A stretch of 64,000 nt of DNA from positions 1,922,001-1,986,000 of the forward strand of contig NZ_JAEKJZ010000001.1 of NCBI RefSeq assembly GCF_017309185.1, written 5' to 3'. A program made the position numbers and the translations under genes. The notes below the pieces were generated by a model that worked only from the letters and a program-made list of their open reading frames with translations, did not search any database and was not told the DNA's origin. Positions 18,982 to 27,300 of this stretch are shown piece after piece; the stretch's first letter is position 1, and every line of letters starts with the position of its first letter. Source of the stretch: Roseibium aggregatum. Lineage in GTDB: Bacteria > Pseudomonadota > Alphaproteobacteria > Rhizobiales > Stappiaceae.

Positions 18982-19760
18982 CCACCATTCTGGAAGACCA
19001 GTTTGCCGGGAAAACGGCGCCGAGCGTGCAGCCGGTCAAGGCTCGCGGAACCGCGCCCGCGTTCTTTTCCGCTTGGGACATTCATGCCTATTACGGCGAG
19101 AGCTATATCGTCCAGGGCGTCGGGTTCGATGTCCGCGAGGGCGAGATCCTGGCGTTGCTCGGGCGGAACGGCGCGGGCAAGACGTCGACCTTGCGCACCA
19201 TCGCGCGCATGGACGATCCCCAGCTCACGCATGGCGAGATCTGGCTGGATCACAAGCCGCTACACGAAATGAAAAGCTATCAGGCGGCACGCAATGGCGT
19301 CGGACTGGTGCCGGAAGACCGCTGCATCATTCCGGGTCTCACGGTTCAGGAGAATCTGGAACTGTCACAGATAGCGGAACCGAAAGGCTGGTCCATCGAG
19401 CGGATCTACGACCATTTCCCGCGCCTTGCCGAACGGCGGGAGCAGGAAGCGGTGACCATGTCCGGGGGCGAGCAGCAGATGCTGGCCGTTGCCCGGATTC
19501 TGGCGCGGGACATCAAGCTGCTGCTTCTTGACGAGCCCTACGAAGGACTTGCCCCGGTCATCGTTCAGGAGATCGAGCGCATTCTGGAAGGTGTCAAGGA
19601 TCTTGGGATCACAACGGTGATCGTCGAACAGAATGCCATCGCTGCGCTTCATCTCGCCGACCGGGCCGTGATCCTGGATATGGGCGAGGTCGTCTTCGAC
19701 GGAACAGCCCAGGAAGTGCTCGACAACGCGGAGCTCCGTCAGGAATATCTTGCGATCTGA
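18978..19760 (+). CDS. ABC transporter ATP-binding protein (LivF family)
   Basis: This 260-residue ABC ATPase is the last gene of the importer operon. Walker A is GRNGAGKTS at 62-70, the signature is MSGGEQQMLAVAR, Walker B is LLLLDEPYEGLAP, and the switch region is VIVEQNA. The GTG start within GTGA overlaps the LivG-type stop, giving coupled translation. It yields about 30 residues before the ATPase fold, longer than usual for LivF. A strong terminator follows. Confidence 0.9.
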   Translation: MTTILEDQFAGKTAPSVQPVKARGTAPAFFSAWDIHAYYGESYIVQGVGFDVREGEILALLGRNGAGKTSTLRTIARMDDPQLTHGEIWLDHKPLHEMKSYQAARNGVGLVPEDRCIIPGLTVQENLELSQIAEPKGWSIERIYDHFPRLAERREQEAVTMSGGEQQMLAVARILARDIKLLLLDEPYEGLAPVIVQEIERILEGVKDLGITTVIVEQNAIAALHLADRAVILDMGEVVFDGTAQEVLDNAELRQEYLAI

Positions 19761-19788
19761 CGAGTCCATCCGGGTTTTTCTTCATCAG

Positions 19789-19823
19789 GCTTCGGGCCGG
19801 CACCTGCCGGCCCGAAGCTTTTC
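19789..19823 (+). terminator. Rho-independent terminator of the Liv-type operon
   Basis: A perfect stem of up to 14 bp (left arm 19789-19802, right arm 19805-19818) is followed by TTTTCC. It begins 28 bases after the stop of the last ATPase gene. Confidence 0.85.
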
Positions 19824-19920
19824 CGTTCAGTGAAGAGCCCCATTGTTGCGGCAGGCCGCCGGGCCAGCCTATAGTTCGGTCATCCTATTCGTTTTTCGAT
19901 TCATGCCTCGATGGTGACCT

Positions 19921-21021
19921 GTGACAATACTCAAATCGGAATTGCCCAGCCTGACGGGCTTTGCGGTTTTTGCCGCGTTCACGGTGGCGGGCGACGCGCT
20001 CAAGCCGGAAAAGCTCGGCGTCGGCCTGTCGCTTGTCATGCTCGCGGTGATCTTCCTCACCGTCATGTGGTGCGCCTTTTCCGTCGTCAGGCATGCGGAA
20101 TGCCTGGCAACGATCCTGGGTGAGCCTTTCGGGACACTCATCCTGACCCTGGCCGTCATCGGCATTGAAGTCGCACTCATCGTTGCAATCATGCTCTCGG
20201 GCGACGCCGCCCCCACCATGGCGCGGGACACGATGCTGTCGGTGGTCATGATCGTGCTGGCCGGTCTCATCGGTCTGTGTCTTTTGATCGGCGGATTGCG
20301 TCACAAGGAACAGAGCTACAACCTCCAGGGCGCCCAGGCCTTCCTGTCCGTGCTTGTTCCGCTTTCGGTATTCGCTCTCGTCCTGCCTCGCTTCACGCAC
20401 TCCGCTCCGGGTGGGGAGCTCTCCTTGCTCCAGGTGGGGTTCGAAGTCGTGATGTCAGTCCTTCTTTACGGTGTTTTCCTTGCGATCCAGACGGTCACGC
20501 ACAGTGACATCTTTCGTCAGCCCGACGCTGCCGACGATGAAGAGCACCATCACGGCGTCGTTGTGCGCTCGCTGCCGTTCCATGTGATCGGGCTTCTCGG
20601 GGCTCTGGTGCCGATCATCCTTCTGTCCAAAAAGCTGGCGCTTTATGTCGACTTCGGCATTTCCGGAGTGGGAGCGCCGCTGGCTTTGAGCGGGTTCATT
20701 GTCGCGGCGCTTGTTCTGATGCCGGAAGGTTTGAGCGCGATCCAGGCGGCCCGGGAGAACAAGCTCCAGCGCGCCGTGAACATTTGTCTGGGCTCCGCGG
20801 TCGCCACAATCGGCCTGACCGTTCCCGCGGTCCTCATGGTCAGCCTGTTTACCGGCCACTCCATCGAGTTGGGTCTCGAGGAGCCGGAAATCGTGATGCT
20901 GGTTCTGACCCTTTTCGTCAGTCTGCTGACCTTCGGCAGCCGGACCACCAACTACCTGATGGGCGCGGTGCATCTGGCCTTGTTTGCCGCCTATGTGCTG
21001 ATGATTTTCGATCTGTCGTAG
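19921..21021 (+). CDS. Calcium:proton antiporter (ChaA-like, CaCA family)
   Basis: This 366-residue cation/proton exchanger is probably in the inner membrane, exporting Ca2+ or Na+ in exchange for H+. The two alpha-repeat motifs of CaCA proteins are visible: GIEVALIVAIMLSG near residues 81-94, and PEGLSAIQAARENKLQRAVN with GSAVATIGLTVPAVL in the C-terminal half. A His-rich loop (DEEHHHGVVV) near residue 205 divides the two halves. A GTG start at 19921 is used, because MTILKSELPSLTGF leads directly into the first membrane segment. It is monocistronic after the Liv-type terminator. Confidence 0.85.
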   Translation: MTILKSELPSLTGFAVFAAFTVAGDALKPEKLGVGLSLVMLAVIFLTVMWCAFSVVRHAECLATILGEPFGTLILTLAVIGIEVALIVAIMLSGDAAPTMARDTMLSVVMIVLAGLIGLCLLIGGLRHKEQSYNLQGAQAFLSVLVPLSVFALVLPRFTHSAPGGELSLLQVGFEVVMSVLLYGVFLAIQTVTHSDIFRQPDAADDEEHHHGVVVRSLPFHVIGLLGALVPIILLSKKLALYVDFGISGVGAPLALSGFIVAALVLMPEGLSAIQAARENKLQRAVNICLGSAVATIGLTVPAVLMVSLFTGHSIELGLEEPEIVMLVLTLFVSLLTFGSRTTNYLMGAVHLALFAAYVLMIFDLS

Positions 21022-21125
21022 ACTTTTTCGCGGCCAGGACGGTTTTGACGCCCTTCACCGCTTGGTCGGACACGTCATATATGGTTTTGTCACGGGCTCG
21101 TCCCACCTTGAATAACCGGTTCAAA

Positions 21126-22070
21126 ATGCTGCTTTTATCCGAAATCCAAACGCGCGAAGCGCTACCGTTCCCCGACCTGATCGACGCTATCGCCGAAATT
21201 TTCAGGACCGGTTGCGTGATGCCGACACGCCATCATCACGACATGGAGATCCCGGGCGAACCTGACGGAACCATGCTTCTGATGCCGGCCTGGGTGCCCG
21301 GGGGTTACGCCGGTGTGAAAGTCGTGAACGTGATTCCGGGAAATTCCGAACGGAACCTGCCCGCGGTCGCCGCCCAGTATCTGCTGTCCGACGCAAGGAC
21401 CGGAGAAATGCTGGCGCTCGTCGACGGCGGTGAACTGACGGCGCGGCGTACCGCGGCGGCGTCCGCGCTGGCTGCGCGCTATCTCGCGCGTTCCGACGCG
21501 AAAACGCTTTTGGTGCTGAGCACGGGGCGGCTCGCGCCGAACCTGGTCGCTGCCCACATGGCGGTGCGGTCCATCGAAGAAGTCGTGATCTGGGGGAGGT
21601 CCGCAGACAAGGCTGCCCAACTCGTCGATGAGCTCAAGGACAAGGTTCCGGCAACCGTCAGGGTCGCCGAGAACCTGAAGCAGGAACTCGGCCGCGCCGA
21701 TATCGTCAGTTCCGCGACCTTGTCGTCCGAACCTCTGATCCTGGGCGAGTGTCTCAAACCGGGCGCGCATGTGGATCTCGTCGGTGCCTTCAAGCCGGCC
21801 ATGCGCGAAAGCGACGACGATCTCGTGAAGCGGGCGGAGATTTTCGTCGATACGCGGGACGGGTGCCTCGTGGAAGGCGGCGATATTGTTCAGCCGCTCC
21901 AGTCAGGGCTCATTTCACCGGACGACGTGAAGGCCGATCTCTACGACTTGTGCCGCGACAAGCATCCGGGCCGGCAAACGGAAGACGCGGTGACGATGTT
22001 CAAGTCGGTCGGGGCGGCGTTGGAGGATCTGGCCGGGGCCATTTTGGCTTATCGCAATGTGGAGCACTGA
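21126..22070 (+). CDS. Ornithine cyclodeaminase / mu-crystallin family protein
   Basis: This 314-residue NAD(P)-dependent enzyme is of the OCD/mu-crystallin family. Members include ornithine cyclodeaminase, alanine dehydrogenase and ketimine or proline-derivative reductases. The family N-terminus LLLSEIQTREALPFPDLIDAI, the central LVDGGELTARRTAAASALAARYL and the Rossmann region LLVLSTGRLAPNLV are visible. The last reads G-R-L in place of the usual G-x-G glycine spacing. ATG 21126 gives the typical family length; an ATG at 21081 is in frame but less likely. The substrate is unknown. It converges with the importer operon on the minus strand. Confidence 0.85.
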   Translation: MLLLSEIQTREALPFPDLIDAIAEIFRTGCVMPTRHHHDMEIPGEPDGTMLLMPAWVPGGYAGVKVVNVIPGNSERNLPAVAAQYLLSDARTGEMLALVDGGELTARRTAAASALAARYLARSDAKTLLVLSTGRLAPNLVAAHMAVRSIEEVVIWGRSADKAAQLVDELKDKVPATVRVAENLKQELGRADIVSSATLSSEPLILGECLKPGAHVDLVGAFKPAMRESDDDLVKRAEIFVDTRDGCLVEGGDIVQPLQSGLISPDDVKADLYDLCRDKHPGRQTEDAVTMFKSVGAALEDLAGAILAYRNVEH

Positions 22071-22099
22071 TTTTTATCGGACGCTCGGGGCGGTTGGTA

Positions 22100-23803
22100 T
22101 TAGTTCAGGCCGGCAACCGTGCCCTTCGAGATCCACCGCATGAGCGATACCAGAACCAGCGGGATGAGCGTCGTGATGACAAGGGCGCAAAAGGCCATTG
22201 CCATGCCGAGCCCGGCGGAGCCCTGATCGAACTGTTGCCAGATGTAGACTGCGATGGTCTGGAAGCCGATCGGTGCGACCAGGAGCGAGGCGACGAGTTC
22301 TCGCGAGGCCACCGCAAACACAAGGATCATTGCCGTCACCATGCTGGGCAGGATCAGCGGCAAGACAATCCTGACAAACGCGCGCAAGGGACCTGACCCG
22401 CTGACCCGCGCCGCCGCCTCCAGATTGTCACCCAGCTGATGCAGCGACGCGGTGGCGTAGCGGACCGGTTGCGGCAACAGGATACAGATATAGGCGAGCA
22501 ACAGGATGAAGGGCGTGTTGTAGGGCGTGACCGGCAGCCAGGGTTGGTTCCAGGCCAGAATGATGCCGACCGCCACGACCACGCCAGGCAGGGAATTTGG
22601 CGTAATCGACAAGGCGTCCAGCACGATGCGGAAACGCCCTCTGCCTTTGACGACGGAATAGGCCGTGATCGCGCCGAGCAAACCGGCCAGCAACGCCGTA
22701 GTGACACCCAGCGCAAGGGAGTTGCCGAGCGCGACCAGGCCGTCGCTGCCCGAACCCAGCAGCTCCCGGAAATTGTCCAGTCCGAAATTGGACGGTGTCA
22801 AGCCGCCGGATATGGTGCGCGTCAGCGCCGTGGCGAGGATGGCGAGGATGGGCAAGCCTGTGGCCAGGAAAGAGAGGAACGCGAAAAGGGCGACCACGGG
22901 CAGGGCCCAGACACCGAGACGCCGCTTGTCAGATGCCTGGGGTTTGCCGCTGACAATCCGATAGTCGCGCCGGGTCAGAAGCCAGCGTTGAAGCGTGAAC
23001 GCAGCAAGCGCCATCGAGACCAGCACGAGTGAAAGCGTCGCGGCGCCGGGCAGGTCGATCGGCCATTCGGAGATTCGGTTCTCGATGCCCGTCACCAGAA
23101 CTTCGAAGCCGATCCGACGGCCGAGTGCGGCCGGTGTGCCGTATTCCTCGATCGACATGGCGAAGACCAATAAAAGACTGGCGGCGAGACCGGGCATGGC
23201 GAGCGGAAAGGTGATCCGCCAGAAGGATTTCCACTGTCCTGCGCCGAACACCCGCCCGACATCGGAGTATCGGGCACCGATCGTCTCGAAGGTCCGCGAC
23301 AGCACGAAATAGACGACGGAAAATGTGTTGAGGCCCATGATCAGCATGATGCCGTAGACGGAAAACAGCAGTGGCGCCAGATTGAAGCCCGCGACTTGCT
23401 CGAGGTAGCCGCGCGGCTGCAGGGTCATGATCCAACCGAGCGCTGCGATATAAGGCGGTATCATGAAAGGGACGAGAAGCAATGCATCCCAGATCAGCGC
23501 GCCGGGCACTCGGAACAACGCCCGCAAGGCGGCGATGGGAACCGCAAGGATGGCCGCGCAAACGACCGTGCCGACCCCCAGGATCAGGGTGTTGCCCGCA
23601 AGGCCGAACAGGTCGGGATCGGCGAGCGTCTTGAAAAACAGGGAAAAGGGAGCGGCGAAAGAGCCACTCCCGAATTCGGGAAAAATCGCCTGGACGACGA
23701 TGAAAAGGCAGGGGACCGCGACGACGATGAGCAATCCGAGCGTAGCGGTCCATTTCAGGAAGGAACTGCCTTCCGCGCCCGTCGCCACGGATCCCCCGGC
23801 CAT
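22100..23803 (-). CDS. ABC transporter permease, fused two-domain (FbpB/ThiP type)
   Basis: This 567-residue inner-membrane protein has two consecutive binding-protein-dependent permease domains, with EAA-loop motifs near the middle and end (EAAARVSGSGPLRAF in the second half). Such fused permeases are typical of Fe3+, thiamine and related importers. It lies between binding-protein and distal sequence on the same strand. Its ATG overlaps the binding-protein TAA by one base (TAATG). The exact substrate is not readable from the permease. Confidence 0.88.
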   Translation of the reverse strand: MAGGSVATGAEGSSFLKWTATLGLLIVVAVPCLFIVVQAIFPEFGSGSFAAPFSLFFKTLADPDLFGLAGNTLILGVGTVVCAAILAVPIAALRALFRVPGALIWDALLLVPFMIPPYIAALGWIMTLQPRGYLEQVAGFNLAPLLFSVYGIMLIMGLNTFSVVYFVLSRTFETIGARYSDVGRVFGAGQWKSFWRITFPLAMPGLAASLLLVFAMSIEEYGTPAALGRRIGFEVLVTGIENRISEWPIDLPGAATLSLVLVSMALAAFTLQRWLLTRRDYRIVSGKPQASDKRRLGVWALPVVALFAFLSFLATGLPILAILATALTRTISGGLTPSNFGLDNFRELLGSGSDGLVALGNSLALGVTTALLAGLLGAITAYSVVKGRGRFRIVLDALSITPNSLPGVVVAVGIILAWNQPWLPVTPYNTPFILLLAYICILLPQPVRYATASLHQLGDNLEAAARVSGSGPLRAFVRIVLPLILPSMVTAMILVFAVASRELVASLLVAPIGFQTIAVYIWQQFDQGSAGLGMAMAFCALVITTLIPLVLVSLMRWISKGTVAGLN

Positions 23804-24735
23804 TAGTTGAAGATCTTCTTGAAACCGGCCAGGACTTCGTCCCGTGAGGGCGCGCCTTCCTTGGAAAGCAGTTTCAGATCGCCAATCAGCGGACGGTCGA
23901 CCACGATGTCGGTACGCGACGGCATCAGGTAGACCTTCGCTACTTCTTTCTGACCTTCCTCGGAAAGCACGTAGTCGACGAACTTCTTCGCGTCTTCCTG
24001 GTTCTGGGAAGACTTGAGAATCATGATCGGACGCGGTGCGACCACCGTGCCACTGGCCGGGAAGATGGCTTCGATGGTTTCACCCTTGGCCGCGGCACCC
24101 ATGGTGATGTAGTCCACGCCTGCGAAGACGGCCGCTTTGGCGCCCTGCAGAACCGGGTTGAGGGCCGCCTTGTTGGCACCGGCGACAATCGCGCCGTTGT
24201 CTTTGAGGCCCTGCAGAATGTCGGTCATGCCGTTGGCATAAAACGCTTCAACAAGGGTGTAGGTGCCACCGGATGCGGCCGGATCGGGCAGGGTAACGAG
24301 ATCCTTGTATTCAGGCTTGGTCAGGTCGGACCAGTCGGTCGGCATGGGCGTATCGGACTTGGTGTTCCATGCGATGATGATCCCGGCGACGCCCTGGGCG
24401 ACGGCGCCTTCCGTTTTCAGGAAATCGGGAACCGTTGCCGCGTTCGGGCTTTCATAGGAAAGCAGAAGGCCCTTTGCCGCGAAGTCGGTCGCGGTTCCCC
24501 AGGATGCGGAAATGACAACGTCGGCAACCGGATTGGATGCTTCCGCTTCCAGACGGGCCATGACCTTGCCCGTGGTTGCCTGGAACACGTTGGCCTTGAT
24601 GCCTGTCTTTGCGGTGAAGCCCGCGGCCAGACTTTTGATCAGTCCTCCCGGGCCCGCGGAATAGACGGTCACATCGGCATGGGCGGCCGTCGAGGCCAAA
24701 AGGCCCAGGACAAGGGCCAGAGAAAAACGGCGCAT
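23803..24735 (-). CDS. ABC transporter substrate-binding protein (FbpA/AfuA-like)
   Basis: This 310-residue periplasmic binding protein has a signal peptide (MRRFSLALVLGLLASTAAHA, cleaved before DVTVYSAG). The mature start VTVYSAGPGGLIKSLAAGFTAKTG is typical of the Fe3+-binding AfuA/FbpA and related group. The paired tyrosines of classical Fe3+ ligands are not obvious; a single Tyr is in FAGVDYITMG. Iron is therefore likely but unproven, and other substrates of the family are possible. The ATG at 24735 is preceded by GGAGATACTT. It is the middle gene of the operon. Confidence 0.83.
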   Translation of the reverse strand: MRRFSLALVLGLLASTAAHADVTVYSAGPGGLIKSLAAGFTAKTGIKANVFQATTGKVMARLEAEASNPVADVVISASWGTATDFAAKGLLLSYESPNAATVPDFLKTEGAVAQGVAGIIIAWNTKSDTPMPTDWSDLTKPEYKDLVTLPDPAASGGTYTLVEAFYANGMTDILQGLKDNGAIVAGANKAALNPVLQGAKAAVFAGVDYITMGAAAKGETIEAIFPASGTVVAPRPIMILKSSQNQEDAKKFVDYVLSEEGQKEVAKVYLMPSRTDIVVDRPLIGDLKLLSKEGAPSRDEVLAGFKKIFN

Positions 24736-24746
24736 AAGTATCTCCA

Positions 24747-25838
24747 TCAAGTTGCTTGGGCTGCGACTGGGAACCAGCGCAGGTCTTCGGGTAAAAAGGA
24801 TAGCTCGAGCAGTTCACCGGAACGGACGGGTGTTGACGTCAGAATTCGGATCAAGTGGTCTGTTCCGGAGACGCGCAGGCTGAGAGCCTGTCCCGCACTG
24901 TGCATTTGCGTGCGAACGACTTCTGCCTGGAGTTTTTCCGTTCCGGATCCGTTTGGGGACAAGGCCCGCTCGGGCAAAAGGACTTCTGCTTCGGCGCCGT
25001 CGAACGGCGCGGCTGGCAAACGCAGATTTGTGCCTTTGACGGTCCATCCGTCCGAATCTTTTACGGCGGGCAGCAGGCACCCCAGACGGAGAAAATCGGC
25101 GACCGCCGGGGATTTCGGCTGATTGACGAGGTCATCGGGTGTCGCAAGCTGCTCGATCCGTCCCGCACGCATCACGGCGACATGGTTTGCGAGGGTGAGC
25201 GCTTCGCTCTGGTCGTGGGTCACATAAACGGCGCTGAGATTGAGCTCGCCGACCAGATCCGCGATCTCCTCCACCATCGTTTCCCTCAGTTCCCGGTCGA
25301 GGTTGGACAGAGGCTCATCGAAGAGGACGAGAGGCGGTTCGGCCACGATCGCGCGCGCGATCGCGACCCGTTGCTGTTGCCCGCCGGACAGATCGGACGG
25401 CCGCCGTTCAGCCATCGCGGCCAGGCCGACACGGTCCAGCGCCTTGACCACGCGTTCCTTGCGCTCGACGGCGCCGAGGCGCTTCATTTCGAGTGGAAAC
25501 GCAACGTTCCTGGCAACCGACATGTGAGGCCACAGCGCGTAGTCCTGGAAGACCATTCCAAGGCCGCGTTTTTCCGGCGGCAGGGCAATGCCGACAGCCG
25601 GAGCGGCGACCTTTTCACCGGCAATCTCGATTTCGCCCTCGTCCGGCAGCAGGAGGCCGGAAATCAATCGCAAGAGCGTGGTCTTGCCGCATCCGGAAGG
25701 GCCCAGCAACCCGAGAACCTGCCCGGCGCGGAGATCAACGTTGATCTCGTTCAAGACTCTTTCGGTACCGTAACTCATGGAAAGAGACCGAACGGACAAA
25801 GCATGCTTGCCAGACATGGAAATCGGATTGGTTGTCAT
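24747..25838 (-). CDS. ABC transporter ATP-binding protein (FbpC/PotA type)
   Basis: This 363-residue ATPase is the first gene of the minus-strand importer operon. Walker A is GPSGCGKTT at 46-54, the signature is LSGGQQQRVAIAR, Walker B is LVLFDEPLSNLD, and the switch is YVTHDQSEAL. Residues beyond about 240 form a TOBE-like C-terminal domain. No good ribosome-binding site precedes ATG 25838 or the in-frame ATG seven codons later (25817), so the exact start is uncertain. The 268 bases upstream carry no gene and should hold the promoter. Confidence 0.9.
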   Translation of the reverse strand: MTTNPISMSGKHALSVRSLSMSYGTERVLNEINVDLRAGQVLGLLGPSGCGKTTLLRLISGLLLPDEGEIEIAGEKVAAPAVGIALPPEKRGLGMVFQDYALWPHMSVARNVAFPLEMKRLGAVERKERVVKALDRVGLAAMAERRPSDLSGGQQQRVAIARAIVAEPPLVLFDEPLSNLDRELRETMVEEIADLVGELNLSAVYVTHDQSEALTLANHVAVMRAGRIEQLATPDDLVNQPKSPAVADFLRLGCLLPAVKDSDGWTVKGTNLRLPAAPFDGAEAEVLLPERALSPNGSGTEKLQAEVVRTQMHSAGQALSLRVSGTDHLIRILTSTPVRSGELLELSFLPEDLRWFPVAAQAT

Positions 25839-26106
25839 GAAAAAACTTTGTCAGATGGACACTTAGCGACAATCAGATGCTTCAATAGGGCTGCTGTATG
25901 ACAAATATGTATCGGTTGAATGTCAGTTTGATGAACCTTTGCTGCTTCCGGACTTGCGAAAATTGGCAAGTTGCAGCTCACGCGGCGCAAGACAGCCAGG
26001 CTTGACGCGCTTTCATGCGTTCGGGACCGGTCTCGAGCGGGGCCCGGCCGATAGTGGAATTGGAGACAGAACGCTTCAGCGAACCGGGAAGGGACGTGGC
26101 CGAGCG

Positions 26107-26958
26107 TTATCCGAGCTCGAAAGTCGTGATGCCGTAAATCTGGTCGACCGGCAGCTCCGGTGCCGGACCGCGGTACATGCGGAACGTTTCAAATTCCGGC
26201 GACAGTTCGTATTTTTCAGCCACTAGCAGAGCAGAGGAATTCGGCTCCGGCGTATCCAGGACGATATATTGTCCCTTGACCTGGCCGGCGAGCGCGCGGA
26301 ACAGGATATCGGCGATTTCCGGTGTGTCGCCGAACAGCGGCCCGATTTTGAAACCTTCGTAGCATTGGCGAATGACGCCGTAGCCCTTGACGGTCCCATG
26401 TTCAACGAACACGAAGCCGCGCCGGGTTTCGAGGGTGGGCGAGGTCCACAGCTTCAGGAATTCCTCACGAGGGGCGGGGAAGAAACGGCGGTCATATTCC
26501 AGAACCGATGGAAAGATGCCTTGACCGAGTGGCGCGATGCGGGGGTCCATCGGTGTGTCGCAGAGCGCGGTCCCCGTCTGGCGGATGTTGCGGTAGACCG
26601 GCTTGAAGCCATGCCCCGCGTAGCTGCCGGTCTGTTCCTTGACCGCATCGAGACCGATTACGCGCGATCCGAGATGGTCCATGGCGTGTTGCCAGATCCG
26701 GTGACCGTAGCCTTTGTGTCGGTCTTCGCGCCTGCAGATGTAAAAGCCGATGAATCCGAAGCTTTCGCCGTAACGCACCGCTGAAATCACGGTGGCCAGT
26801 TCTCCGTCCCGTTCGCCGCCGAAAAAACCGTTTGGGTCGGCGGCCAGAAAGGCGGGCCCGTCTTCAGCGCCCGGGTTCCAGCCTTCCTGCCGGGCCATTT
26901 CGAGAGGGATGTGCATTTCTTCTGCGCTCAGTGGGCGAATTCGAAGGGGCTCTGTCAT
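26107..26958 (-). CDS. GNAT family N-acetyltransferase
   Basis: This 283-residue protein has a GNAT domain in its N-terminal half. The acetyl-CoA pyrophosphate-loop region reads CRREDRHKGYGHRIWQHAM, preceded by the strands VISAVRYGESFGFIGFYI. The C-terminal half (from about 150) is a second acetyltransferase-like domain with LDTPEPNSSALLVAEKY, as in two-domain GNATs related to YitH. Substrate unknown. It is transcribed alone, towards the importer operon on the same strand, with 268 bases between them. Confidence 0.82.
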   Translation of the reverse strand: MTEPLRIRPLSAEEMHIPLEMARQEGWNPGAEDGPAFLAADPNGFFGGERDGELATVISAVRYGESFGFIGFYICRREDRHKGYGHRIWQHAMDHLGSRVIGLDAVKEQTGSYAGHGFKPVYRNIRQTGTALCDTPMDPRIAPLGQGIFPSVLEYDRRFFPAPREEFLKLWTSPTLETRRGFVFVEHGTVKGYGVIRQCYEGFKIGPLFGDTPEIADILFRALAGQVKGQYIVLDTPEPNSSALLVAEKYELSPEFETFRMYRGPAPELPVDQIYGITTFELG

Positions 26959-27300
26959 CTGATTTCCCGACGGCTTTGCAACGCAATCATAATCTGTGGT
27001 GTGCGAGAGGCGGCAGCCTCTGATGGCACGGGGCCTTCCTCAACGATCCTTGGTATAAGGTATTGAGAAAAAAGGAAACCGGTCGAACCGGGTGATTTCG
27101 AACGGCCATCGGTAAAAACCCTCATTTCTGTCCGCGTTCCGTCTTGCGTCCATGCGGTAAGTATGCATCTTCTTCCTTAGGGTCATGTCGACGCGGGTTT
27201 GGCGCGCTTCAGTCAGAACGGTCGATGGTGTGCGGTTCGTCACAGACTTTTTTTTGTTATGGCGCGAAAGTGCGACACAAATTACTGCGCTGAGGACGTT
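26959..27300. other. Divergent intergenic region, GNAT gene / caspase-like gene
   Basis: This 342-bp region has no supported gene. A TGAGGAC ribosome-binding site at 27290-27296 precedes the ATG at 27301. An upstream in-frame ATG at 27259 lacks one. An A-rich tract lies near 27060-27085 and a T-rich tract near 27247-27257. No promoter boxes could be fixed. Confidence 0.5.

Noticed and set aside
23803..24735. Naming the binding protein as a confirmed Fe3+-binding FbpA
   Set aside because: The paired tyrosine ligands are not evident, so iron was kept as likely but not assigned.
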